Assembly (NCBI GenBank): GCA_950295325.1
Contig: OX485808.1
Location: 37,409,180 to 37,473,179, forward strand
Origin: Polytrichum commune
Taxonomy: Eukaryota; Streptophyta; Polytrichopsida; Polytrichales; Polytrichaceae
Length of the DNA: 64,000 nucleotides
Direction: 5' to 3'
The translations under genes were made by a program, and so were the position numbers. Position 1 is the stretch's first letter; each line of letters opens with the position of its first letter. The notes under the pieces were generated by a model. The model saw only the letters and a program-made list of their open reading frames with translations, was not told where the DNA came from and searched no databases. This document shows, in pieces, positions 36,701 through 47,904 of the stretch.

Positions 36701-37883
36701 GCGTTACCCTTGTGCACACCCCACCGGTATCTCGCCCTAGAAATATCCAAACAAGTGGAGTTCTTGGAACAGACATGAAAACTACAGATCTTAACCAGAA
36801 TCTGGAGTTTAAAATAAAAAAATTAAACCTATTTCGCGACCATTTGCTTCCTTCAGAGGCTGGTAGGACGCTTTCTAAAGTATGTTGATAAGATTGATTA
36901 CCGATCATGTGCTCTAGTTGGATCTCCACGGACAACTCCCAGTTTAGGGTTAGGCGGTGGATTCCTCTGTACCAAATACTTATGCAGCATCTCAGAAGAT
37001 TCACAAAAACTTAGTAACAAAAATCAAACCCACCGATGCATCCAGTGCCATTGCTGTACCCATCACCCTGCCACCCTTGCAGGCACGCACATTGGAAGCC
37101 CGCCCCACTGGTGTCCGAACAAGTTGTATTCTCGGAACAGGTGGAGTTCCCGTCGACGCTGCAATTCCCCGGGAGGTACCACCCCAGCCTCATTCCCCAG
37201 GATCCAGTCCCGAAGGCCGAGGCCGAGGCCGTGGAATACGTCTCCGGGTAGATGATGCTCGCATACCCCCACGCCGTGGACCCGGCCACCTCGCTGGCGG
37301 TCATGTTCACCGTGCGCACGTTCTGCGGCACATCGGCGGCAGTGCAACACGCATAGTAGTCGCAGTACGCAACTTTGAATTGATTCACTGCCAAATTCTG
37401 GCAGGAGGGGTGTGTCCCCCCGTCCTGGTCGGTGGAGAACTGCGCGGTGGTATTGGCCCCGTAGCCGAACAGGACGTTAGAAGCGTCTATCAAGTAGGGT
37501 GATGTTTTGGCGACTTGGAAGGATATGGTCAGCGAGGAGTAAGTCAGTGCCTTTAGCGGCGTGGCGTCCAGGATTACGTAGGAGGTGTCCAGAGCTGTGA
37601 CCTGGTAAGTGCCCGACACAGTGGAGAGCATTAGGTTGCCATTGCTAAGACTACTGCTGTTGGTTGAGCAATTGAGCTGGAATCCGGGGAGGCCGCATCC
37701 TGCTCCTTTGATCCCAAACGGGTACGACACCGTCACGTTTCCGCACTTTTGAGAGCTGCATCCAGCAGATGCTGCGGCTACTACATCAGTCAATTGGAGA
37801 GTCAGTAGCAGGCTCAGAATTAAGGTGCAGGTTAATGTGGAAATTTGTAGCCTCACTTGCCTCAAGCGTTCCAAATTCCTCAT
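33768..37883 (-). CDS. wall-associated-kinase-like receptor kinase, gene 2
   Basis: Five exons at 37883-37034, 36236-36081, 35879-35691, 35439-34902 and 34470-33768. Each has exactly the length of its counterpart in gene 1, giving 811 residues. Domains are the same: signal peptide, GUB_WAK galacturonan-binding region, three EGF modules, membrane span and an RD kinase with [19 protein letters not shown] and DFG. No stop or frameshift is present. Compared with gene 1, 26 of the first 238 residues differ. The last 45 codons of exon 1 and all of exon 2 encode identical protein, and exons 3-5 differ at only about 7 residues. Clusters lie at residues 103-119 and 168-188. The start at 37883 was chosen for the signal peptide; an in-frame ATG at 38051 lies upstream. 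The protein likely sits in the plasma membrane as a cell-wall sensor. Confidence 0.93.
36682..36772 (-). pseudogene. relic EGF exon in intron 1 of WAKL gene 2
   Basis: Same dead EGF-exon copy as in gene 1, further shortened by a deletion (CATTGCGTTACCCTTGTGCA joins parts that are apart in gene 1). It confirms that the exon duplication and its decay began before the genes split. Confidence 0.65.
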
Positions 37884-38819
37884 GGTCTTCGGATCATCAA
37901 CAATTATGTAAGACAGTTGCTGCAGGTCCTTAGTAGTACTGTGCATGTCGAGATGATGCTGCTCGCGCCACGCTCTTGAAAATCGAGCGCAAAAATATTC
38001 TGCGCCCTCCCGAATTCTCCGCGGCCTCAACATCATCATGTGCATAATCAACGGCCCATTCTAGTAACCATCTGTCATGTTCTCCTGTAGGACTTGTAGC
38101 TAAAACTCTGACGAAATCTGCACTCACGCAATGATGAACAGAGGTAAGCCAGCCTCCTCCGTCGACTTGCTACGAAATAGCAACAGTGAGAGCACAGCAA
38201 CTTAGTAGCGTGACGTCCACATGAGCTCAATGACTTCCAAACCCCTTCCAACGCCACTGGAGGTGCCCTAATTCGGACAATCACCGCAGGAAGCTCCAGA
38301 ATTAGCAGCAGCTGCAGCCATGATTCCTGAATCTTAGACTCGACTCGAAGTCATCACCTTCTCTCTCATCTCACCTGATCCCTCCGCGTCATAAAATTTG
38401 GCCATTGACATTTTTGGCTGCTCCCGTGCTGCATAATAAACTCTCTGCAGATTTCGGGTTCTGCATATCTCCCTCAGATCAGCACCGCAACTTAGCATAA
38501 CTTAGCATAACTTCGCAATGCAGTTTGATTCAACTACCATGTCTCGCATCAGCTCATCTCCGCCAGGCACCTTGCAACAGACAGACACGAATTAGCACCC
38601 CACCAGGTAACTCTCCTCCTGAGCTACACAAGTAACTTACCCCACCGATGAAACCTTCGTTGCAGTTTCTCAGCACCTCCAAAAGCTCCGGTTGAATAAT
38701 ATCCCCTTTGAATTCGTGCCGCAACGATTTCTCGACTAGGCTTGATCTCAAGTCAACTACACTATACTGTATATGATATTAGTCACTTACTATGTGGAAT
38801 TCCGCAACACTCATGCAGT
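37884..38819. other. 5' flank and likely promoter side of WAKL gene 2
   Basis: Counterpart of 13313-14245. It includes a small tandem TAGCATAACT repeat (about 38494-38515) that gene 1 has once. No TATA box or other site was called with confidence. Confidence 0.35.
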
Positions 38820-38973
38820 GTACAGTCCGAGGATCAAAAGCAGCTACCTAGAAATAGTATGTGCCGGTCCTTCCAAATCATAAACGAATTTCTTACGAAG
38901 CCATGTTTGGCCTCACCTCTCTTTGAATTCTTTTCCAACCTTGCTTCTGCCTTCTTTCGGACGCCGTGTCACT

Positions 38974-39024
38974 GGGGCGCTCCATGGCCCAAGCGCAGAC
39001 CCAATCCGGGCCACGGAGCGCCCC
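38974..39024. repeat. GC-rich palindrome with 17-bp arms
   Basis: Arms GGGGCGCTCCATGGCCC (38974-38990) and GGGCCACGGAGCGCCCC (39008-39024) pair at 16 of 17 positions over a 17-base loop. It lies in a GC-rich island (about 38960-39080) within AT-rich DNA, and likely is the core of a transposon fragment whose ends were not found. Confidence 0.7.
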
Positions 39025-39654
39025 GGGCCCATCAACGGCCCACAAGCCTCGCGGCGGCCCAATGACACGGCCTCCCACCTGACTTTATCAAATGAAACCA
39101 AAAAAATTCTTAAAATCCGGGTCAAGTTTATAGCGGAGGTATCTGGCTATCCCAATGCACCTACGACAACTTGCTCCAGAGATTGTCGAGTAGGTTTTAG
39201 TTAAGTAGTTTCCACACATGTTCATTGTTTTATCTACCAAGCAATGACATGTTGGATACTTTTTGTCCCATCCCCAAATGCCTTACTACTCACCTATCTT
39301 ACCATCGGTTTTGATTAATGGAGCTCCTCGTGCCCTCATAGCTAAGACTAAAAGCAAACCAATCACAAGGACGGGAGGCGACACTTTTAAAGGTCTTATG
39401 TTCTTGCCTCATGTCTAGGTACCGATGGGAGGGTCGATGCTTGAGGCTTAATACCTCCACTTTTAAACCATGCCACATCATTTGCCAACTAGGCTTGGGA
39501 CTAGATAGTGTCGATGGTGTGAAGGCCGTGTTTTTAGAACCAACTTTTAGGCTTAGCTAAAGTCAAGTGGGAATGGGGCATTATTTTAGCCCCACACTAA
39601 ACATTAAAATTTTAAATACTAGACAGATATGGTAGAACCACCTATTCACAACGA
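39025..39654. other. gene-less stretch
   Basis: No coding frame or element end recognised beyond the tail of the GC-rich island. Confidence 0.4.
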
Positions 39655-42600
39655 TTAGGACCCCATCGGGAAGGTTGGGTAAGAGCTCGTACCAAACTGT
39701 ATGGGTTTTGCTTTGTCAAGCCATGACCCCATCATATTCAAAAATTTATGAGTCCACATGAAAACTATTGCCCACCCCGCATGAATTAAAAAAACAATAT
39801 GCCCTTGGACTCTTGAAGGCCATTTGTCCACAAACCCATATTGAGTGCACTTCACCTTCAAGGTCCAAAATCATATATATATATATATGTTCATTTCCCC
39901 GTAAGGCAAATGAGGCTAATACAGTTAGTTTTCTTAATCATAATACCTTTAAATTGGCTCTTAATCGGTGGTATAGTCGCTCTAACTCAATGGGTAAGTA
40001 ATGCATGATGATTTAGCCACCACCTTGATGATATTTGGTTTAGTCACCTTTGTAAAAGTCAAAGTACACCCACCATCCTTCATAATAAGGTGTGCTTTCC
40101 ACCGAGCTATGACACGCTTGAACTTTATGGACAAGGTGGGCAAATTAGGAGGTGGCATGTGGCTATGAGGTGCCGACCAACTTGTATTGTGGATATTCTT
40201 TAACGAAAAGCCAATGCGGTAACATTTTATATTATCCATGACCACTTGAGAGACATGACCACAACCAATATTGGCATAATACTTGGTTTCCATTGGCAAA
40301 TGATCCATGTAGAATCTACTAATGATGTCGTCCACTTACGCAACATTGAATGATAAAAGAGTTCCCCCTATAACACTAGACTGGGAAGCATAGAATCTTT
40401 GATTTCGTAGCGTAGATCAACACTTTCCTCACCTCTGACTTCAACGATTTCAAATAATTCATGATTCACAATTGCTAACCCACCCAAGCTTCTAATGCTC
40501 AAATCCATCGGTTGGACGATTCCGTAGAGCTGAAGGTTTCCACATTAGCCCCATCTAACTTAGAAATAAGCAATTGATTGGGATTTCATTTCCAAAGTGA
40601 AACCATCAATAAAGCATGTACTTAACTTGGAAGACAAAAATATTGCAAAATCCTCATTGGCGTTGAGGACCTTATGATTTATGTAACTTAGGGCCACTGC
40701 ACACGTGAGCCAAGAGTTGTGACCTTGTAATGGTGAGGACCCTTGACTCTCATCCAAAGGCCGTACCATGGGTGTTGGGAAAGCCATTTTATGTAGTCAC
40801 GAGCCCTTAAGCATAGTATGAAGTGAGAATGGACCATGTTGCAGGACCAAGTCATATTTTGTTGGCGGAAAAAGAGGGGAGGATGTGGTTCAATATAACG
40901 TCTCAAACTCTATCAATTTGAGAGAATTACTTGGTAGTGTTTGTCTGTCTTGGAATCTATCTTGGAACATGTTATGGAATCTGCCCTACAATCTGTCATG
41001 AAATTTGTCATGCTAGAAAAAATAAATTATTAAAAATAAATTAAATTAAATCACGGTCTCCCAGAATTTGCATCAGGCCCACCTAATGAAAATTTTGGGA
41101 GACCAAGAAACCTTATCCATAGTCCGCCATGTAGGACTCCATGTAAACTTTTCATTCATGAAGTCTTCTTTGGGCCTTTAGGCCTTCACCTTTGTGTGTG
41201 AAGTGAACTTGGACGGTCTCCACCCTTTCGACCAATGAGAACTCTTAGATTGCAATGGTCACGGGCCTTCAATCTTGTGTGTGAAGTGGCCCTTACTACT
41301 TGAAAAAGGTCTTTGTCATTCTAAAAATGAAACTATAATGAGTTGTGCTATTTGTAGTTTGTTCATTTCATAATAGTTTAGTTATTTCCTTCTACTTACA
41401 CAAGTATTCATACACATTCAAACTAATTAAGCGTGATTATATTTAATCAAGCATATTAAACCTACCTGAAAGTAATGAACCTAATTAAGCCTAATTAAAT
41501 CAACAATTATGCTTACCAACACAATAAGCCTAATTAAATATAAAATGTGCTTTACTTGAATTAATTATTACTAGAACAACAAAGACCCTTTCAAATGGTA
41601 AGTCACATAAATTGAAAGGTCCTCAATGTTATTGAGGAGTTTGTAATAGTTTTGACTTCCAAGTTAATTGCATGTTTTGTTGATGGTTTCGCTTCAGAAA
41701 TGAAATCCTAGTCAATTGCTTATTAACTAGGGGAAAGTGAACATACTAGATTATGGACCATGAGGGTGAAGTGCACTCAATATGAGTTTTGTAGACAAGC
41801 GGCCTTCAAGAATGCAAGGGCAAATTTTTAAAGAGTTGGGCGGGGCAAGCAACAATCTCCGGGAGGTGACTATCGGAATTTTAGAAAACCACGTGAGATG
41901 AAAAAAATAAAAAAATAGGGTCAATTTAATTTGTTTAGGCTAAAATTTATAATATGGTTAGATCTACCATAGCATTGGAAATATGTCCCCTACATGATTA
42001 TATGTGAAATAAGGTGGTGGATAATTTCTTCTTTTTAGTAATTAGTAGAAAAAAAATAAGGTCATAGACATAGGATCCCCCTACAAATATGTAGTAGGAT
42101 CAGTAGAATAATTGTGGGTTTGATTACTTGGATGAAGAAGTGTGTAGTTTCTGTCCAAATTTGAATCAAGCGTGTAGTATGGAGGAAAATGTAGTGGGAT
42201 TTTTTGTGGGGAAGGAATGTGTTGGCACTCCTCAACGGCTACTGCGTTTTGAGTGGCATTGAACATGTGGGATATTGTTGGATGTTTAGAACCTGACAGC
42301 CTCTACCATCACCTTCAACCATTTCTTGCAGTTGGTTTTGGTTTTGTCACAACCTTAGTCCTCGATTGTCAAGCTCACATTTTTTAGCATTTTCTAGAGT
42401 TTCTTTTATGCACATTGATGGTGCAGAGTGGCCACTTCCTTTGCCATATTTTCCACATGTATTTGGTGTAGGGTTTAGCTTTTGTGGTTCGTCTTCTCTT
42501 TGTTGGTTTTGTGATTATGAGTTATTTTTGGGGTTTTGGGTATGATCTTGCAAGGTTTATATTCAGGGCTACAATTTGGCATGAGAATGAAGAAGATCAA

Positions 42601-43258
42601 CGTGTATACACTCACTGATGAAGGAGCATCTCCAAAGTGCATTGGAACTATGAAGGGGGAGGATAGAGAATCCTTAGCTGACCTAAGAGTGCGCCTACAA
42701 GAAAATGTTTACAACTTGTTTATTTCAACTTGTAGGTTATGTTATCTCCATGTTTATTGGTAACCTTTTTCACTAGTATCCAAATGTTCTTGGTTGTGTT
42801 TTGAATGGTTCAGGATTAATATTACTAATTAAATCCAAATGAATGACAATTTGAATGAAACGAAATGTTTATTGCTCACATAGTCAGTTTCACAATGCTA
42901 TAGTATTCCGTCCACTATTTGGAATTTGTAGTATTTGTACGATTTATAAAAAAAAATTGTGCCAAAAATTAGCCTCTCTAAACAATTACAAATAAATTTA
43001 GGGCGCTAAAAACACGTCAAAGTAGCTTTTTATCTACAAATAAGGAGGAAACAAATATTGAGAGGTGCATAAATATCTCCCCATTAAATACTCCATTATC
43101 GCACGTGGTTACAAAACGTAAGGAGGTGTGATTGTTGTGACACAACAATTTTTGGTTGGGATCTAAAAAATTCAAATATGATGGGGTCATGGCTTGGCAA
43201 AGCGGGGCCCATGCGATTCAACATGAGCTCTAGCCCCAACCCACTAGGAATCTATAGG
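39655..43258. mobile_element. foldback-type repeat, family FB, copy 2
   Basis: Outer arms at about 39655-39751 and 43165-43258 are inverted (CAAGCCATGACCCCATCATA and its complement). Inner arms at about 39776-39905 and 41740-41870 are also inverted and match the arms of the 14249-17673 element (TTGAGTGCACTTCACC). A block of about 650 bp at 39906-40562, absent from the first copy, holds an unassigned minus frame of 117 codons (39982-40335). A Harbinger-like MITE sits at 40691-41292. The ends are approximate and no transposase was seen. Confidence 0.55.
40691..41292. mobile_element. Harbinger-like MITE, family H1, copy 3
   Basis: A 602-bp element starting GGGCCACTGCACACGTGAG; the right end reads GGGCCACTTCACACACAAG on the other strand. 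Exact TTA duplication at 40688-40690 and 41293-41295. It interrupts the foldback repeat: the uninterrupted form GACTTACTATTGAAAGGGTC is at about 15278-15298. This confirms both the ends and the TTA target. Confidence 0.88.
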
Positions 43259-43357
43259 GTGCCACAATTTCAATTAGGCTAGGATTGATTTTGGTTAAAA
43301 AAAAACAATTGTGGGTGGTTAAAGTAAGGTTCCACTTTTCACAGTTTCTAAGGGTTC

Positions 43358-43468
43358 GTTTCCATGTAGGTTGCTTCGCCCAATAGATTCTAGTGGAGAT
43401 GTAGATTGCACTTGGTGGAATCTACATTTTCATTAGAATCTGTTGGGCGAAGCGGCCTACATGAAAAC
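43358..43468. ncRNA. 50-bp hairpin with wobble-type changes, possible pre-miRNA
   Basis: Arms 43358-43407 and 43419-43468 around an 11-base loop. Forty-three of 50 positions are Watson-Crick pairs. Six of the seven changes give G-U pairs in a plus-strand RNA, leaving one true mismatch. Preserved pairing in RNA but not DNA fits selection on a transcript, although C-to-T decay of a small palindromic MITE could also produce it. No host gene or promoter was seen next to it. Confidence 0.45.
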
Positions 43469-43728
43469 TAGCTAAATCTCCGACTTCAGTTATGGGGTAT
43501 CACCGTATCGCCCATGAATCAATAATGCCATGACATATGTCTCTGGTTTTGAGTGCTTAAACAAGGATGAATTCATCTTAAAATAAGTGATTATGGCAGA
43601 CTTTAGACACTAGTAATATGTTCAAACCAATTTTTGGCTTCAAAAACTCACCGTATTTTCAAATTTAGAAAATAAAGTTACCTAAAATTTTCATTTCATT
43701 AATTATTGGATTTGGAATTTGCAAAAAA

Positions 43729-43816
43729 TTGAAGAGGTTAGGAGGTTGGAAGAAGGTTGGAAAAATGCCATCATTCTTATGTTCAACACCTTCTTCCGAC
43801 CTCCTAACCTCTTCAA
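43729..43816. ncRNA. 29-bp hairpin, possible small-RNA precursor
   Basis: Arms 43729-43757 and 43788-43816, loop 30 bases. All but one position is a Watson-Crick pair; the exception is a U-G pair in plus-strand RNA. It lies 260 bases from the previous hairpin. Expression is not shown. Confidence 0.4.
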
Positions 43817-45061
43817 TAAATTGGTTTAGGTCCTCCCCCTTTTGAATATGATTTCTCCAGTTCTCGCCCTTTCCTCTTCCTGCCTCGAACTTTCTTTCTT
43901 CTTTTCCAAGCTCACTTGAGTTGGCAATGGAGGGTTTGGGGGTTTCCGACATTGTTGGAGGTCATTGTGTCTCTATAGCATGATGTAGACAACATCAAGG
44001 GTGCCATTGAGTATTGGATGTTTGGGAATAGGGAGTGCTTTGTTGATATAATGGCTTATGCGGTTGGATTGCTATATATGGACATGATGTAGTTGGGTCC
44101 TCTATGTCCTCACATGTGGGATGCTTCTCCCAAATTGTGTTGACAAGGCAATCAACTTTGCATCCTTTGGGAGCACTATGTGTGCCACGCCATGGGTCTC
44201 CCCAAGCACTGTGCAATGTGCGAGGAGGAAATCATCCTTGCCTTGATTCAAGACATGGTTTCTGAGCATTCCCATAACTACTTTGAAGGTGGTCATGATT
44301 GGAAGATTCTTGATAGGAAAAGTAATTTGTAACTATGATTTTGATAGCGAAAGCAACACCTCCATTAGCGGCTATTGTTGCTTAAGTCATTTGCTTGAGT
44401 ACGTTGATTGTATTAACTTGCATTTTTTATGTTTTTAAGTTTCACGTATCATTCTATGAAACTATGCCAACTAGCCTCAGTTTTGTTGATGGTTTTCAAT
44501 TTTAGTAGTTCCTTTTGTAATGATTGTTGGCCCCATGTACCGTAAACCTAAATTTGTCTTTTCATTGTGTGGAATTGGGTCCAGTTGTTGGAATTGTTTT
44601 GGATGTATGATTGAACCATGTTAGGTGTTCGAAATTGCCTACAAAGTGATTGTTGTGGCCACCAACCTCTTTCAATCTCCCTATCTAATTGTTTTGCCAA
44701 CCCTGTCCTATCTACCACCTGCAATTGTTGTGACCCCAATTGCACTTATTGCTACGTTCCTTGGTTTCCTTAACTCTTTGCTAGACTTTGCACAAAATCT
44801 CATATTGTTAATCTCTCCATGCCGCACAACATATAATTGCATATGGGTTTCCTCGGAAAACACATCAAAGATTGTAATGTAAAACATGAAGGCCACATAT
44901 TTGATATTACATCTACATCTATCATTCTACCTAAGCCATTGTGGGAAATTTACAAGTAGATTATAATTTTTTGGAAAATCATGGGCAACTTGTAAAATAT
45001 TGTTGCCCATAAATTTAAAACATTGTCTGGGAAGACAACCATGATGGTACCATAGACCCAA
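43817..45061. other. gene-less stretch
   Basis: Short frames at 43995-44216 (-), 44548-44745 (-) and 44625-44882 (+) lack recognisable domains. Nothing else is supported. Confidence 0.4.
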
Positions 45062-45345
45062 AAATGGTCATAGGGCCCTGCTCCATGGAATTAGAATGCC
45101 CTTTCATGAGCAAGCTCACCTAAGCCTGCTCAAAAAATAACATTCCTCCAACAAAGTGCAAGCTCTCTATGATTTGGGTGCTCCCGATGAATTTCATTGT
45201 CCTATCAAGGTCAATTTTAGACTTCCAAATTGACAAAGACCTAATCCTGCAAGATGCGGCAAATATTATTTCATGAGCATGCTCATGTGAGCTTGCTCGT
45301 GAAACATGGGTCTCATGTCCATGGGCATAGGGTACCCTATGACCA
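45062..45345. mobile_element. MITE-like element with long imperfect inverted ends
   Basis: The left side (AATGGTCATAGGG, then TTTCATGAGCAAGCTCACCT) and the right side (AGGTGAGCTTGC-type complement, ending CCCTATGACCATTT) form imperfect inverted arms of about 70 bp. No target duplication could be fixed and there is no coding capacity. Confidence 0.5.
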
Positions 45346-45876
45346 TTTCAGCAATTTTAACAACATTGTCCATTATAAGGATTTTTTCAAGCTGAATGAG
45401 CATGAAATAAAAATTTTGGTCTATTTTTTGTGGGGGGGGGGCTACATGTAGTATTTTCCTCGCATGCCCTACAATACCTATGATTGATCATAGTCTTACA
45501 TTGTCAGAAGACATAGAGCACATATATATTTGTGAGATGTGTTCAAGCACCTTCATATCTATTGTAATGAAGTATATGAAAGTGTGTTTAAGCACATTAT
45601 GCAATATATCTATTATGTTGGGGGTTCTGAGCAGTGCCCTAGCATTCCCATTTGGGAACAACGTGACATTTGCCAATACGGTATTATTTATGAGAAAGAG
45701 TACATTTTGTAGTCAAGACATGTATACATTATGACGTTTAGCGAAGCACCTTGGGATACTTGAGATGATGGTTTAGGGTTTTAATAAGTCACGGGAAAAG
45801 AATATTGAGCATACACTTGAGGCCGGACAAGAAACTCCTCCTCCGGAGAAGCCCAACTCCAAAAAGTGCCGCCATG

Positions 45877-46286
45877 CACGGGTAGATCACTCCATTGTCA
45901 AGTTGAACACCACGTGCGACCAAAAAAAATCTTCTTTTGGTAAGTTGCACCACCAAAATGGGTCAAAATTTTATCAATTTTTTTTCATGAGTAGATATAC
46001 ACAATACCTATGACATAATCAAAAGTGGTAACTAAATTTGATGATTTGTTTTTTTCATAAAACATACCATTTCTAACTAGAATGACACATAATTGAACTA
46101 AAACAATTACTAAAAAAAATAAAGATGACTAAAATTTTCAAAATAGTATTCAAAAGATACTATCAATGGTTATGTATATGTAGAAAAAATATCATAAATC
46201 TCAAAACTATATATGGCATGTAATATAGGGGTAGCAAACTTTGTCCGCACGTGGTGTCAACTTGACAATGAAGTGACCTCCCCGTG
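45877..46286. mobile_element. hAT-like MITE, family A, copy 2
   Basis: 410 bp, starting CACGGGTAGATCACTCC and ending in GACCTCCCCGTG. Exact 8-bp duplication CCGCCATG at 45869-45876 and 46287-46294. The termini carry G-boxes as in copy 1. The TIRs differ at several positions, so it is older than copy 1, or comes from a sister source that also gave 63457-63865. Confidence 0.92.
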
Positions 46287-47904
46287 CCGCCATGTAGGCG
46301 GCCATGTCATTTTATCATCCATGAGAAAAGTTCACCACCATTGTTTTCTTCACCTAGTGTAAACACCCACCGGTCAAGAGTTGCATTTTCGACCAATCAC
46401 AATTGAGAAACGCCCTTTTTTTCATGACCGGTGGACTTCTCCACCGTAGTGTAAACCGGCCCTTAGCAAGTGGCATGACTTTAGATTTTAGGATGCACCT
46501 AGAAGATATCCATCACCATACTAATGCCAAATGGGCATCATTTGTGTACACTTCAATTAACTTTAGACTATTGTGTAACATAGGCCTTGCACTTCATAAC
46601 ACTATTGAACATACTCATGCCAAGGTTCTAGTAATCTCAATTGAATGCCAAAAATAAATGATTTCAACCCTTGGTTAAACTAGAACATACATTCATTACA
46701 TGCATGCCCAAAAATGAAACCCATTTGTAGCAATTCTCCTTGAGGTCGATTTGGGGGAGGTGGTCGCACCCCCGACATGTCTACCTCAAGGATGGATTGT
46801 TGTAGTAGGATTCAAGCACAACTTCGTGTTACTAAAGGAAGCACATCGCAAATAAGCTAGCAAAACCTTGATGTCCAAAGGTGGTCCAAATAACTATTTG
46901 TGAAATCTAATTTTGGTGGCACACAGAGGGTTTTGAACAAGTACCGACTTGGCAGGTCTAGGGTGGATAGGGGGTGAGGATGACAGTTGGCACAAGAGTT
47001 GAAAAGGGAGGAAATCAACATAGCATCCACCATAAAAAGATGTTACTATCAATGGCAATTTCATTTCACTATTAAATCTATGTCACAAATAAACACCATT
47101 GGCACCAAAGAGAGCTCCCCAAAAGCAAAAGTACAACAAGGTTTATCCAACATCTCAACCTTCAAGAATGTTCAAGTGTCGAGAACAAGGCTGCCAATAA
47201 CGGCTATCTTACTGTGGGGTTTTTTTCCTCAGAAAGGATTAAGTTCAAATTGGGACATATAAGATTAGATCTTTATTACAATTTTAATCACATTAAATTT
47301 CACCAATTAATGAAGATGTAATTTTCCAATATAGACAATGATACTAGGAACATCATTCTTGAGAGGGTTCAATCCAAGTAGGTGCAACAAAAAACCACAC
47401 AAATTTACTCAGTGTCACCAGTATTATTGCTCTTGACAATGCTAATTGTGATGGGCATGTCTGCAAGCTACATGAAATATGAACTCAATAGTATAGGAAA
47501 AAAACCGAAAGGAGTGGAATCACAACTCACAATATATGATGGATCTCCATGACCAATATATGGAGAACAAACAGTTCTAATTTGTTCGAAGGCCGATAAC
47601 AGTGATGGGCAAGGTTGCCGAACAGTGATGTTGGGGGATTCAAGCTTCGGAGGTTGAGAGGTCGCAGGAGGTAAGGGGGGAAGAAAACTAGAGTAGAAGC
47701 GGCGTTACTGTTGCTCCTCAGTTCTTCCCCCCCCCCAGCCACCCGCCTCTTCGAAATCTGAAAGGACTCCGTCAACTACGGCCACCCCAACAAAACGGAT
47801 CTGCCTCAAGTATAAGACAAGCTGCTCAAGCGCACTTCCACAACCTGCCTCCACATCCCTACCGCTACCGCTTCATCGAAACAGATCCACTGTTGAGGCA
47901 CCAC
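46287..47904. other. gene-less stretch
   Basis: A fragment at about 46351-46465 has partly inverted CCACCGGTCA / TGACCGGTGG motifs and ends GGTTTACACTACGG-like, perhaps another Harbinger-like remnant. Otherwise short frames only; a C-run at 47727-47735. Confidence 0.4.

Larger units (their letters stand above)
30411..38819. repeat. segmental duplication, copy B, right part
   Basis: Matches about 5486-14245 of copy A in direct orientation, including a family C MITE and the whole WAKL gene. It lacks the CACTA-like MITE and about 150 bp of intron 4 (A: about 9781-9932). The end is at about 38819, where copy A runs into the foldback repeat. Confidence 0.9.

Noticed and set aside
39982-40335. 117-codon minus frame in the foldback repeat
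   Set aside because: No motif or homology is recognisable; it lies in an extra block absent from the related repeat and may be chance.
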